A stretch of 27,814 nucleotides of DNA, taken from the NCBI GenBank assembly GCA_021464525.1, contig JADRCO010000714.1, forward strand, positions 1 through 27,814. Direction: 5' to 3'. Position 1 is the stretch's first letter, and each line of letters starts with the position of its first letter. Below, in pieces: positions 1 to 12,187 of this stretch. The DNA comes from Rhizophagus sp. LPA8_4_AMF (taxonomy: Eukaryota > Glomeromycota > Glomeromycetes > Glomerales > Glomeraceae). The notes below the pieces were generated by a model. It saw only the letters and a program-made list of their open reading frames with translations, was not told the origin of the DNA and did not search any database. The position numbers were made by a program, and so were the translations under genes.

Positions 1-55
1 ATCTTATTTTTGCTAACCTACATATCATTTTATTAGTAAATTTGACCTTTATATA

Positions 56-618
56 CACAGTGAAATTCGATATAACAGAACTCCAATAAACCAGAACTGG
101 CTTTATACCAGAACTTTTTCTGGAACCAAATCACATATATTAAAATAAGTTTGATATAATAGAATTTATTAGTAAAATCTCAATAATAGCTATAACGGAA
201 CAAATAACAGAATGATTATAATAAAAATGGTTCGATATACTAGAATACGTAACAATTCACAATTTTAAACCAATAAAATTACAGTATTTTCACGTGATAC
301 AGATAATCTCATTTTTTTTGAGCAACATGATAATTTTTTTTTATAAAAAAATTATTTCAGATAGTAAGAAAAAGCAAAATTTTTTTAAGTTTTGGTAAAT
401 TTCGTGTATAAAATTTCTCAAATAATGTTTTAAATAAAAATAATCTAAATTTTCAATGTTCGTCACACATGTCGCACAAATAAAAACTTGATATAATGGA
501 ATTTCATGTGATTTATATATAAAATCTGGTATATCGAAATTTTTGACATATCAGAAGTCTCGATATACTGGATATTTTTACTGGAACGGATGGTTCTGTT
601 ATATCGAATTTCACTGTG
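56..618. mobile_element. TA-flanked miniature inverted-repeat element (pogo/Tc1-mariner-like ends)
   Basis: The segments at 54-81 and 593-620 are perfect 28-nt inverted copies of each other. They end in CACAGTGAAATTCGATATAA and its complement, and each is bounded by TA (54-55 and 619-620), as expected for a TA target-site duplication. No open frame of any length lies inside, so this is a non-autonomous element of 563 bp. Just inside the left end the motif (A)CCAGAACT / ACAGAACT recurs three times with a 17-18 nt period (about 71-117). Further ATATCG and GATATAAT copies occur near the right end, so the subterminal regions are repeat-rich, as in transposase-binding arrays. The CAGT start, the GATATAAC core and the TA flanks resemble pogo/Tigger-type ends. 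The superfamily is inferred from the termini only. Confidence 0.85.
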
Positions 619-688
619 TAGTCACAACTCTATATAATCACTAATTTTGGCAGAACTAATTTGATGATTATATGGAGAGCTGACTGTA
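617..688. mobile_element. Tiny palindromic element abutting the first one
   Basis: The 24-nt segments at 617-640 and 665-688 are imperfect inverted copies: GTCACAACTCTATATAATCA on the left against CAGTCAGCTCTCCATATAAT read from the right. They leave a spacer of only 24 nt. TA dinucleotides lie at 619-620 and 687-688. The left TA is also the right-hand flank of the preceding element, so the two insertions share a boundary. The right end resembles the terminus that starts at 27659 (CAGTCAGATCTCGATATAAC), which suggests related families. Confidence 0.6.
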
Positions 689-689
689 A

Positions 690-3600
690 TATAAATCTTC
701 ATTTATTAATTTTTTTACATTTGCAATTTAGGTAAATAACCAAATATTTATAAAATAATAATAACTAATGTTATTAAAGTTTAATGACTTGATTGATAAG
801 AAGGCAAATTAACAATTATAATAGAAATTGGTTGTAAATAAATACTTTAATAGTATTCTTTTTGTGATTTACTTTTTACCAATAAACAGTTAGATAATTA
901 TATAAATTTTATTATAATATAGTAATAATTAAAAAATTGTAATTTAAGAACAGTTGGAGCGCTTTCTAATTACGTTAATGACTATTTTTTTACTAATATT
1001 TTTTTGCAATAAAAATTTCATTTTTTTATTTATTTCTTTAATAAATACACTTTAAGCTTTAATAATACACCCTTTTATTTTATTTGTTTTTTTTTTACCC
1101 TTCTATTAATATAGTTTTAATAGCGAACTTTGACTTTTAGTTTTTTCTGACATTTATTTTACTGAAAAACAAACTTCACTGTATTATCAAGACTTAAGCA
1201 AATAATTATGGTTAATCTTTATTAACAATAGTAATAATAGTTTATTTTATAACGCTATGAAGAAATTTAATCAAGCCTTGGATAATGAAACTTTTTTATA
1301 CTTTCTTGACAACACTTTGGACTATACTAATAGACAGATGCAGTTTGAATATTTGAAAGAACTCTTATCCACTTTCACAACCTGCCTATTACATCAAAAA
1401 TCAGAAATATTAACAAAAATTACATGATATTTCAACTATTTTTACCTAGTTATTTTTTCAAAAATCTTTTCTTTCTTTTTTCCTTAATGCAAATTTAGTA
1501 TACTGATGAAAAATAAAGACTTTTCCTAAAGGGAAGAAAGTACTATCAAATCAGGCATTTACTTTAAGAAATTCCTTAACATGCTTCTTAACAGGATCAA
1601 AATAAATTCAGACGTAATCCAACCTGTATAGCTGTACTACCTTCAATAATGGCATGTGATTCTGATGATTTTATTGGTCTTTTCAATAAGCTACCAACTA
1701 GACTTCTTAGTATTAAAATAAACGTTATATTTATCTTTAAAATACACCACAGACTTACTATTTGGTGGCTTATTTTTACATACCTTTACTCAGCAAGAGG
1801 CTTTAAGAATAGGGACAAATATCTATTTGGATGTGAATTTTTCTGGGCAGAAATTTTTCATTACAATTTTATAGAAGTTCATATAAATTTTTTTCTTTTT
1901 TCAATTTTTTTTTCTTTTGTTTTTTCTCTTTTTATTTTTTGTTTTTCTTTTATTTTCTTTTTTACAATAGAATTTTCTTGGGATTCATCATAAAGGATAA
2001 TTCACAATAACCAACATATTTTATGTAACTGGTCTTATTGGATTTGCTGTATATGACAGCAAAAGAATTAACAACATTACCATACAGTCGTCTGGAGGAA
2101 CTTATCTTCATTTGTTTTATCGTATAACCTAAAAGAGGATTCCTACTTCAGAAATCATATGCAAGCGACAATGGAGTTATGTGAACTAGCAGTATACATT
2201 TTTCTTTTTAGAGGGTTAGTGGGGAAGATTTAGAAAAATTATCGTATCATAGCAGGTCCTTGGATACCATATTTCATAGACTATAGGGCAGTCCTGCTAA
2301 GATTGAGTGTTTTGACATACTTCTACCTGTATAGGAACAAGTTCCACCAACAGTGCACAGGTGAACTTAATTATATTAGATAGCTTTAATTTACTTGTAT
2401 TTTAAACATTAACTCTAATAAAGTTTATCATGCGCTGCAGAAAAAAAAAATTGTAATATTAAATTATAATAATTATTAGTTTATTAATTTTATTAACCAA
2501 AATTATAATAAACAATTAAAAGGCGATTATGATGAAAAGTCACATGATTCGGGGTTTCATCTGTCTACAAATTATGTAGAAAACTGTTATATCATTCAAA
2601 ATTCTATCTCATCAGAATTAATCTCTAAGAAGTCTGATCGAATTGATTCATATTTATGGTATACACCACTTCTTCACATATGATCAAAACTCGCAATCAT
2701 AATTTTGTTATTATTTGCCGTATAAACTCAAAATTATAATGAAATAAATGTTGTTGATAGTGAAGTTGGATATTTCTTTGCATGATTGGAAAAACCTAGG
2801 AACGGTCACACATTTATTGATTAGTCATATCGGGCGGGAAATCTTACAATGCTTTTCTATGGTTGAATGTAGAAATATTACCCTAACCAGTGTCTACTAG
2901 TTGCATTTATAACAAAAAGTTATTCCTGATTTCGTCTCATAAGGGATGATTTATATTATACAATGTGCTAGGAGTTCCGTCAGAACTTTATAATTCAATT
3001 TATTTATGCATAATGGAAATTATGAACATGTGTAAATGATGCTATACTTAGCGCAAGGATTAACCTGAAAAGTCTTTGAGTAACTACTCTTTCCCTTATT
3101 TGAGCAGAAGTTTTTCTTAAAAAGAATTTTTTTTAATCTATTTTCCACAAGGCTAAGACCAACTTAAACGCCTTATTTGTTTCTGATTACATAATTAGAG
3201 TGTTACACGGTCAGTGACAAATAATACTTTATTGCTGCGGTAGAAGTTAGGCTATTGCCTAAAAAATACAAGAAATGATATTGATCAGATTATTACCGCT
3301 CAGCCACAAATGATCATTCGCAGCTTAGCCATCAACAAAATTATCTAACAAGCAAGTAAACAATGTACATAACATTAAACTGTATGTGATCTAAAATTCA
3401 AAAATTTTCCTTCTCACAAATTTTTTTAGCGGGAAGTAATTTCATTTGATGTTATATTTGAAGTTTGGTTAAGATTGACGTTATGGTGGGCGGTTATCAA
3501 CGCATTTACGCTTGGTGTACCCTTTCACAAAAAATTTATTATAAGAATGATTCAAAAAAAGTAAAAATTTTCCATTGAATTGTTCTATATTATTTTAAAT

Positions 3601-3705
3601 TTATTTATTGTGAACATATACAGTAAATTTAAGGAGCAAAAAAAAATTTTTGTTTTATTTACTTCCTTCTCTTTCCTTTTTTTTTTAAGAAAAATTTAAT
3701 TTATA
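690..3705. other. Long AT-rich spacer without a supported gene
   Basis: This 3-kb stretch contains homopolymer runs and no gene I can support. Two weak open frames occur. One at 1257-1427 (+) would encode 56 residues starting MKKFNQALDNETF. The other at 1649-1993 (+) would encode 114 residues ending in a Phe-rich low-complexity tail. Neither shows a recognised domain or convincing splice continuation. The less AT-biased interval at about 1250-3500 may be decayed transposon or gene sequence, but I cannot classify it. The last 100 nt before 3706 should carry the promoter and leader of the channel gene; a pyrimidine run lies at 3660-3687. Confidence 0.5.
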
Positions 3706-6700
3706 ATGGAAGAAAATCAGGAAAAGAAATATTCATTAATTCAAACAACACCATCATTTAATTCAGATGATGAATATATAAACGTGGATACAAATGTAGA
3801 AATGACGTATTTAGATTATTCATCATTACCATTTAGACAAGTAATAGATGTAGTAACATTTTCTCCAAATGGAGAACATATAGCAACTTATGCTTCAAAG
3901 GAAGGAAAATTAGTTATATGGCAAATAAAAAATAGAGGATTATTATATGAAGAAAGAACAATAAATAAAATTGAACCAATATGGCATTCAAATCCAATGA
4001 CAACAGATTTGAAACCTCGGGATTATTGGGAATATAGAAAAAGTTTTGTATCATCATTCACACAAAAATTACAAATGACAAATATAGATTTTGCACTATC
4101 TAATGATGGAAAATATGTAGCTTTAAGTTTAATAAAATTACCACAAGACGAAGAAGATCTTACAGCATTCGAATTGGTTCATCCTCCACCAAATAAAGCT
4201 ACAAAATTTTATACATACATTGTGAAAAGACCACGTGATAGGCCAATATTTCGTAGATATTTAATGAGATTAACTGGAACCATTAAATTTACTGAAGACT
4301 CCGAATCATTTGTTATATGTAATGTTGAAAATAATAATTTTACTTCACAAGCTAATGAAATTAATTTTATTTATGTCATTTCAACTGATAGTTGGAAAAT
4401 TCGGCATAAACTTGTGATTAATAATTTTACTGATACTTTGCAAGTTATACCTCATCCTTGGTCTCAAATTAATACTGTTAAAAATTCTCTTTTACCTGGA
4501 CATTTTATTTTTGTTGAACAGGTAAGAATTAAAGTAAAATTGGTCAAATTTTTTAATAAAAATAAAAAATATATATATATATTTCTTTTTCCTTTTTTTT
4601 CGAATTAAAGTGGGATACAGCATTGTTGTGGTCATTATCGACAGGACAATTGGTCTCACGTTTTAAATGTATGCAAAATGATTCATTTCTTGACGCGGAT
4701 GCCTCACCAACTTTATTTGCGTTATCACATAGTCAACAAATGTTAGCAGCATGGACTTCAAAAGGAGTTTTAACGATATTTCTATGCGAAGGAGGACTTG
4801 TGTTCGCTTCATCATTACATAATACAAACAAAATTGACGAGTCGTTAACTAACTTAAATAAATTAGGAATTCATTGGTTAGAAGATGATGAACATATAAT
4901 AACAACTTGCTCGACTGGAACAGATTCAACAGAGAATTGTGTTCAAATTTGGGATATTTATACTTGTGAAATTGTTAAAAAATTTAGTAATTTTCATAGT
5001 TCTTACTTATTTAAACCAAATAGAACAAATATTTATATAACCTTTAAGGATAATTTACCTAAGTTACATGAAATTGAATCTCCAAAATCTTATCAAATTC
5101 AAAATTCAAAACAAAAAATTATTAGTAAACACCATTTTTTGGAAAGTGGCTTTAATAAAATTTATGAGTATAATAGTAAAGAATTATTATATGAATATCC
5201 TTCTGTTTCTAAAAATGAATCAATGCTTCATGAGGATCATCCTATTGTAGAATTACGTATTGAACCTTGGCTTATTTATGCTCCTATTAAATCTGGATTT
5301 TGTTTAGATCCTAATAGGGAAAGAGTTTTATTTATTGGTTATTATACTGTACAAATTTGGATATTTAAAAACGGTGAACCTCCACGTTTACAATTTATCT
5401 GGTGTCGTCCAGTAAAGGTGGGTATAGTTATATAAGTATATTAAATTTTTATCCAAATTATATTGAGAATTTATTATTGATTTTTAGAATAAAAAAGGCC
5501 AAACTCCAAGCATGATATACGCCACCATCGAAGATGCCACTCTTCGAAGATCTGATGATGGTCGGTACGTGGTAGCACTTCGATGTCAAGTTAATGAGCA
5601 TGATCAAAGAAGTCCCTCAAAGTAAATAATTAATTCTTTTAATTATTCATTTAATTTTAAATATGATTTGATAATTAAATAATTTTTATTTTATTTTATT
5701 TATTATAGGGTAAACATTCATCAACCACCAGAACTTAGTAAACCTCCTATAAGGTTAATGACAGTTGTCGTAGAATCCGAAAATATATTCAGATTTGATC
5801 TTTTATTACCAGATGAGAATGAATCTGGTACTTTTGATATTGTGTCAAATGCTGCAAGATCATTAGGTTATTTGGCTTATATTGAAAGATTAAATTGGAT
5901 TCAAATTAGTTCTAACATTATACGCGATCATTTTAGAAAATTACTTACACAATGTCAAACGATAATTTACGATGCGATACACAAACATTCACATGTGTTC
6001 AATCATATAGTTGATGGTCAATCACCATTAGAGATACTAATTAAAGTAGATTGTTCATATGCTGATAAGTTGATCAAAGAACATTTGAAAACTGATAAAC
6101 ATATACCAAGATTTCATGACCCTGATAGAACAAAATCAGCATTATCTAGAGCAATTAATCTTGGAAAGACAGAAGTTGTGCATTTATTATTAGATTACTA
6201 CTGTAGAAGATGTGAAGAAAATCCTATATCATGGACAATAACTGTAGTACCAGCATTTGCATCATTGAGAACAGTTTATCCAGATTTTGCTTTAGAATTT
6301 ATGAGAAGGATTAGCTATTTACCTGTTAGAGATGATATTATTAGAACAGATCAAGAAGAAAATTATGCTTACGCGAAACTTGAAGAATTAGAACGTGAAG
6401 CCGAAGAAAATTTATGGCAAAGATTAATGACGTGGTGGTTAAAAAGTGAGAAAGAAATTGATAGACAGATAGAAAGTGCAACTGAATTGGTTAGAATACC
6501 ACATAAAACACATCCAGCTAGGGAATGTGTTGTACCTCTTCCAGATTTTACTGTATATAAGCCTACACCAAAAAGTATGCAAGAATCTGTTGAAACGAGT
6601 AAGGTTCCATTCCTGCGTAGAATATGGAATTATTTGTTATATCGTAAACATAAATCGCCTTTTGTTGAAGAAGCATTATCAGGTAGATATGAAATGTTTG

Positions 6701-8043
6701 GTGAACCTGCTATGGAAGCTATAATTAATTTTAAATGGAGAAAATTTGCTAGAATAAGAGCATTTTTTTTGTTATCCGCTTATATGTTTTATGCGACTGC
6801 ATTTTTGATTGGAGTATCGATTAAAGATGATATTATAATAAGAAAATTTGCTATGATAATTGTACTATTTATTGGAGCTGCATATTTTGGATTGGAATTA
6901 ATGCAAATGATGGGTCAATTAGGAAGTTATTGGCTTAACCCTTATAATTTGTTAGATTTGGCTCGTAGTGTATTTCCTATGGTTGTTGCTGAACAATATA
7001 TAAGAGATGAAATGCCATCTGAAGGGTTACGTGGTACCGCTATGATGTTTGTTTACTTAAACTTTGTAAGTGGATGTTGTATTTGTTCTGAATTTTTTAT
7101 TATTCACTAATTTGTTTAATTTGTTTATTTTAGATATTACAATTAAGAATGTTTAGAAATATTGGAGTACCGATTTTCATAATATTTCAAATATTTAGAA
7201 AAGTTTTTTGGGTAATAGTAATTATAGGTGGAATGGTATTTGCTTTTGCGCATATATTACATATTTTATTAAGAGATGGAGGTGATCCAGGATCGGATTT
7301 CGCTAAATATAATACTTCTCTCATATCCGTTTATCTATTTTTGGTGTGTCCTTTTTTTTTTTAATTTAATTTGATTTGATTTGATTTGGTTTGGTTTAAT
7401 TAAATTTTTATATCTTATTAATTAGGTTGGAGAATTTGGGCCGGTTGATAGTTTAAAAGAGAGGGTTACAATAATTTTAATGATAGTAGTTTTCACTTTT
7501 GTTAGTGCCATAGTATTATTGAACGTATTAATTGCTCTTATGTCTGATGTGGTAACTGAAACTAAACTTAGTGGTAAACAAGCATGGCTTAAGCAAAAAG
7601 CTGAGGTATTTAATTATTATTCTTCTTATTCGGTATGTGTTTTTTTAAGTAATTGAGTTTATCTATAAAATAATAGATTATTGCAGAACTTGAAATGTAT
7701 ACATTTACACCAGCACAAAGAAGAAGAAAAGATTATTTTCCTTCATTAATTTATTATTTCGCAAATCCTGATAGTATAAAGAGGTATGAGAAAATAGATA
7801 AAGAAGAAGAAGAAGAAAAAAGCGAAGAAGAAAGCAAAGAAAAACAATCAGAAGACGTATGTAACATTTACTTTACACTCTATATATTTTTTTTAATATT
7901 ACCGAATCTTATAAATAATCCATTCATAAATTATATAGGTAAACCATCCTTTACAAAAACCCGAAGGAATGGATGATATGCCAGAAGTACAAAGATCATC
8001 CACCCAAAAACTTAAAAGAGGTGGTACACTTAAATTAATTTGA
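3706..8043 (+). CDS. WD40-like / ankyrin-like / TRP-type ion channel protein
   Basis: Predicted as eight exons: 3706-4521, 4611-5417, 5488-5621, 5709-7065, 7134-7343, 7426-7605, 7677-7856 and 7939-8043. All introns are GT-AG and the product is about 1262 residues. Residues 1-600 contain WD40-like beta-strand repeats (FSPNGEHIATYASKEGKLVIW; WDTALLWSLSTGQLVSRF; VQIWDIYT). Around residues 728-750 lies an ankyrin-like helix pair (SALSRAINLGKTEVVHLLLD). Six hydrophobic helices follow at about 932-957, 966-984, 996-1013, 1026-1050, 1052-1085 and 1122-1147, with a pore-like loop near 1095-1115. The last helix ends LLNVLIALMSDVV, close to the S6 of TRP channels. A charged Glu/Lys tail ends the protein. 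The likely role is a membrane cation channel with a large cytosolic propeller; ion and gating are unknown. The exon 6 donor could instead lie at 7633, adding nine residues but leaving a 44-nt intron. Confidence 0.85.
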
Positions 8044-8616
8044 TTTATTGTTAATATGTATCTAGTTAAAATTAATATTCACATTAATGGTTTTTTTATT
8101 AATTGAAGTTTTTTGATTAAAAAGTACTTTTATACTTATAATTTTTTTTTCATTAGTAAAAATAATATTTTTAACTTGTATAATTAAATAAATTAATTAT
8201 AGGATAATAAAATGTAAGATGTAAGATAGATATAACCTGCTGGAACAAATCATATATTCTCTATTTTTTTTAATAGGAAAAACAAATAAAGCTTTATACA
8301 AATTCATAAAAATTTAAAATAATACAATATGAAGTGTCCGAAAAAAAGGATGGCATAAAAACTACTTTTGGGTAATAAAATAATTTACAAGAAAAAAAAT
8401 CCCTCCCTACATACTTCTAACGTTATTAAACAATAAAGTTAAAAGAAATGTTAAACTAAATAAATTGTTCATCTCTATTTTTATGTTAATAAGTGTTTTA
8501 GATTTTTGATTTATCCCAGAGGTTAGAATAAGTTATATAATTGTGTTTTTCCTCCAGCGTACATTATGATTATAATAATTAAATCGATTAAATCGGAACA
8601 ACAATTTATAACATCA
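8044..8616. other. Convergent 3' spacer between channel and SUN genes
   Basis: This is a 573-bp AT-rich interval between two stop codons that face each other. It should hold both 3' untranslated regions and polyadenylation sites. AATAAA-like strings occur (for example near 8287), but none can be assigned. I see no repeat or RNA gene. Confidence 0.5.
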
Positions 8617-10960
8617 TCATTCGCTATAAATATCGTGAACATTATCATCATCGTAAACTATTGAAAAAAAGTAAAATAAATAAGAGCGAATTGTTGTAAA
8701 ATGATAAGTTTAAGAAACTTACATTCATCTTTATTTTTTTGTATCTTATTTATTGGAATTGCTTTGAGTTTAAGTGCCAACGCTCGCGCGTTCATTGCAG
8801 TATGAAGGTCCATTCGTATATTTACCCAGTCGCGAGTTACACCTATAAAGATCAGAAATGAAAGAAAAACAAACAATAGAAGTCTCTTCAAGAAGACGAC
8901 CTATTTTGAAAATAAAATAATAAAAATATTAATAGAGTTAAAAAAAAATTTTCTTGGGAAAATGTAAATACCTCTGCAGCTAGTAAATGAACATTTGAAG
9001 TAAGGTTTTTTAAATCTTCCTCTAGTCTACTTTGATTAGCATGAAATTCCGAAAAGGTGGTTTGAAGCAATTGCTCGTATTGTTTTTTCTAATCCCCAAA
9101 AAAATAGTTATTATCGTAAAATTAATAAATTTGATAAACATTTAAAAATAACCTTTCAATTATACACACCAAATTCCCAACTGTGTTGGTGAAATGATCC
9201 ATAGTTAAATCTAATTTCTTTGAATGAGAGTTGACTTTTCCAAAAATTTCCTTGAATATTTTACTTTGCTCTTCAATGTATCGCTTGGTGGTCGATTCAA
9301 GTGTAAGAATACCTCTATATAAAAACATATATGTACTCTGATTTGGTCCGCCGATTGGTAAATTAATTTTACCATTGTTATCACTTTTATAATGCTTACG
9401 AGTTGGTTTTTCTTTTGTCGATTCTCTTTTTCGCCTGTCAGGTTCTTGAACATTATAATTATCGGACAGAATATCAGATTCTGTAACAACAATAGGGCAT
9501 TGATCAATATAACATATTCCAGGATTTATTATAAGTGAATCATCCTGGAAGATCTTAATATTTAAAAGATCATTCTTAGGACAAACTCCGTATTCAAAAA
9601 TTCTCTTAATCTTGTCTAGATATGTTTTAACACCCATGTTTTGATTATTTAACTTTGTAATTCCATTTCCTTGATTCATGTGAGATGGATTCAGTTCATC
9701 TTTCAAATTGTCAAGATATTCCGAATTTTTCCGAATTTCTTTTGATAATTCGTTTAAGCCTTCCTCAGTTGATTCAATAGAAGCTGATAAGATTTGATCA
9801 TCATCGGGTTCATCATTCAATTGACTTCCTTCTTGTGAGGTTGATGAAGCTTGTTCCTGTTCTTTATTCCACATATCTGTCTCACTATTTCCATGAACAC
9901 GAAGTAAACTAACAGGACAATAATGATGACGTCCATAATGTGTCTTAAAATCAATACGAACATATTTTGCAAACATTATAGGAGCTTTTATATTAAAAAT
10001 CTAAAGAGAAAAAATCATTAGTTACCAATATGCAGAATGAAATCAATTATAAACGAGATCAAAATTATAGTAAACCTGTAATTCTCTAGAGTTCTTTGCG
10101 CGATATTCACCAATAACTTTCCAATCTTCTTTTGGCGGATACCATTTACTTATAGACATTCGAATGTCTTTGAAAGTGGAAGCAAAAAATTCGAAATTCG
10201 CTAATACAACGGTATCCACAAGAATCGGATAACATAATTCTATAATGATATAATTCTCTACAGAACAATCATTGAGTAAGTAAGAGTCTTTGCTTTCAGA
10301 TAAAATAGCAGAAGTACCCTTCGCTTCCTTGTTTGCTTTTAATACATTAGCGCCACAATCAATTGAAGCATAATTAAAACGTTCTTTTAATTTTGATAAA
10401 TCCGAAGTATCATATTCTGAAATCAACCCATGAGAAGAATCTGCATTCTCGAATACGGCACCAATGTCACCCTCCTCGTCCAAAGATTCTATGGTTTGTG
10501 AGTTCTCTGTTGTTTTACTGATTCGTTTTTTTGATCTTTTTTGATCTGAAGAATCATGATTCTCATTATTATTCTTGTTTACAGGATTAAACTTTTCATT
10601 GATTGAGATATTAGTGGATATATTGTTCATTGTACGAGATGAATTTTCTGTTCGATTCTTTTTTGATCTATTCTTATTTAAGTTTTGTTTTCTTCCATTA
10701 TTGTGTATTCTTTGAACATTCACTGCAGCAGTATTTACAGCTGAAGATATTGTTGGTTCGTTAAAACTTTTCGTTTCACCAGCCAAAAAATCTTGGCAAT
10801 GTGAACTTGTCCAAATTATTTTGTTTAGAGGATTTACAGCCGGTGATTCTCCAATATGATTTACTATCGATATTGGCTCTATTGTATGAGTGGGAGCAAA
10901 GAATGGACCAATTGACATTACTATAAAATTTAAAGTCGATAAGAATCCATTCCAATACAT
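8617..10960 (-). CDS. SLP1: SUN-domain ER membrane protein, Slp1/SUCO family
   Basis: Five exons on the minus strand: 10960-10076, 10000-9170, 9088-8972, 8900-8723 and 8657-8617, giving 683 residues. The ATG at 10960 begins MYWNGFLSTLNFIVMSIGPF, a signal-peptide-like segment; the frame open upstream of it has only a TTG. After a Lys/Asn-rich region, residues 190-332 form a SUN-like domain with the Slp1/SUCO hallmarks FNYASIDCGANVLKANKEAKG, VDTVVLANFEFFAS and YCPVSLLRVHG. Coiled-coil-prone sequence at about 530-610 precedes one transmembrane helix (about 615-633, LLLFVFLSFLIFIGV) and an acidic tail ending NVHDIYSE. In yeast, Slp1 acts with Emp65 in the ER to protect soluble proteins from degradation, and SUCO is the animal counterpart. 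The exon 2 donor (GTGTGT at 9169) was chosen because it keeps the coiled coil in frame. Its start faces the LYR gene across a shared promoter. Confidence 0.87.
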
Positions 10961-11583
10961 TATTCTTTTTAAGTACAATTTATAAACTTGTTCCTCAAAA
11001 TTAAAAATAGTTTTTTTTTGTCTTTCTTTTTAAGTAAACAATCGAACTAACTTAATTAGGTAAATACAAATACGGTTTTTATTGAAATAAATATATACAG
11101 ATACAAATGACAAAATTTTTGTATAAATACGCCACAAGGAAGAGTTATGTATGTTATGTAAGAAACTTTCCCACACTTTAAATGCAAAAAGATAACTTTA
11201 AAAAAAAATAGAAGTGGAAAAATAAGAATTTGTGATTTTGATTTTGGTTGTATTTATTTATAATCTGCAATAGTAACCGGGGTACGTTAGGAATAATATG
11301 TTAACGTTTTGACACGTAAAGATCGTAAAAATAAAGATTGACGTAATATACGTGGTCGGCTGAAATGATTTCCGAATATCTCCGGAAATTATCTTGATTT
11401 TAAACAAGTATATGAAAATAATAAGAGCATCCTAAAAAAGAAACATATAGTAGTCGACTCCTCGTGTGGCAATCTTTTAATTAATCTGCAATTTAATTAA
11501 TTAATTAAACCATATGTGTAAATATATCGATGACGATCAAATTTGACAGAAAAAAAATTTTTTTTTCCACACACTAAAAAATC
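10961..11583. promoter_or_regulatory. Shared divergent promoter region (SLP1-like / MZM1-like)
   Basis: A 623-bp interval separates two divergent start codons, so it must hold both promoters and 5' leaders. A short inverted pair, ATTTCCG at 11368-11374 and CGGAAAT at 11383-11389, could be a factor-binding site. A TTAATTAATTAATTAA run lies near 11490-11506. A T-rich tract directly precedes the LYR start. No transcription start can be placed by eye. Confidence 0.45.
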
Positions 11584-12187
11584 ATGACAACACTTAATAC
11601 TCGATATGCTGTATTTCGTGCTTATAAACAATTACTGAGAATTCAAAAAGAAACGTTCAAAGGTATGATAAAAAGATTTCTTTGATGATTAAAAAAATTG
11701 GTCATATATTTTATAAACGATTTTTTTTATTAAAAGGTGATACATTTGCAATAAGAGGTATTTTTATTTTTAAATCTTATCCCTTCATTTACAATATGAA
11801 TATATAGATTTTATTTCTGTTTAGAGGCAAAACGTGAAACATATGAAAAATTTCTAAATAACAAAGATGAAATTGACATAAGCAAAATACAGGAGGTTAG
11901 ATACGAAAGTTTATTACTTTTCTATTTATAATTCCATCTCATTGCATTTAAATTATGAATTTATATAGTATATAAATCAAGCTAATGAAGTAGCATCAAT
12001 TTTACAAAAAAATATTGCTCAAGTTATAATAGAAAAAGAATCTTTAGAATATAGATTCAGTAAGTTATTAAATTCTTTTTTTTAAAAAAATATTTTAATT
12101 ATTTATTAATTAATAGTAATTGTTTATGTAGGAATACAATTACATAAAAATCATGAATTGGGTGATAATGAATCAATAAAAAACTAA
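11584..12187 (+). CDS. MZM1: LYR-family complex III assembly factor (Mzm1/LYRM7-like)
   Basis: Five short exons, 11584-11662, 11737-11757, 11825-11895, 11969-12059 and 12132-12187, join to a 105-residue protein. Exon 2 is a 21-nt microexon needed to read FKGDTFAIREAKRET. Residues 6-30 (RYAVFRAYKQLLRIQKETFKG) carry the degenerate LYR region of this subfamily. They are followed by the helix with NNKDEIDISKIQEYI and a C-terminal helix NEVASILQKNIAQ. Length and layout match Mzm1/LYRM7, a mitochondrial matrix chaperone that binds the Rieske iron-sulphur subunit before its insertion into respiratory complex III. No cleavable presequence is obvious, as is usual for small LYR proteins. The gene is divergent from the SUN gene. 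It could be another LYR protein, but the FKGD and NNK blocks favour LYRM7. Confidence 0.85.

Noticed and set aside
1257-1427. 56-residue open frame starting MKKFNQALDN
   Set aside because: Its composition looks somewhat protein-like, but it is short, ends in noncoding sequence and matches nothing I recognise.
1649-1993. 114-residue open frame on the plus strand
   Set aside because: The C-terminal half is Phe/Ile-rich translation of T-rich DNA, with no domain and no supporting splice partner. Kept only as a remark in the spacer entry.
10961-10978. Six-residue N-terminal extension of the SUN protein
   Set aside because: The extended frame opens with TTG; the first ATG is at 10960 and leads straight into a signal-peptide-like segment.
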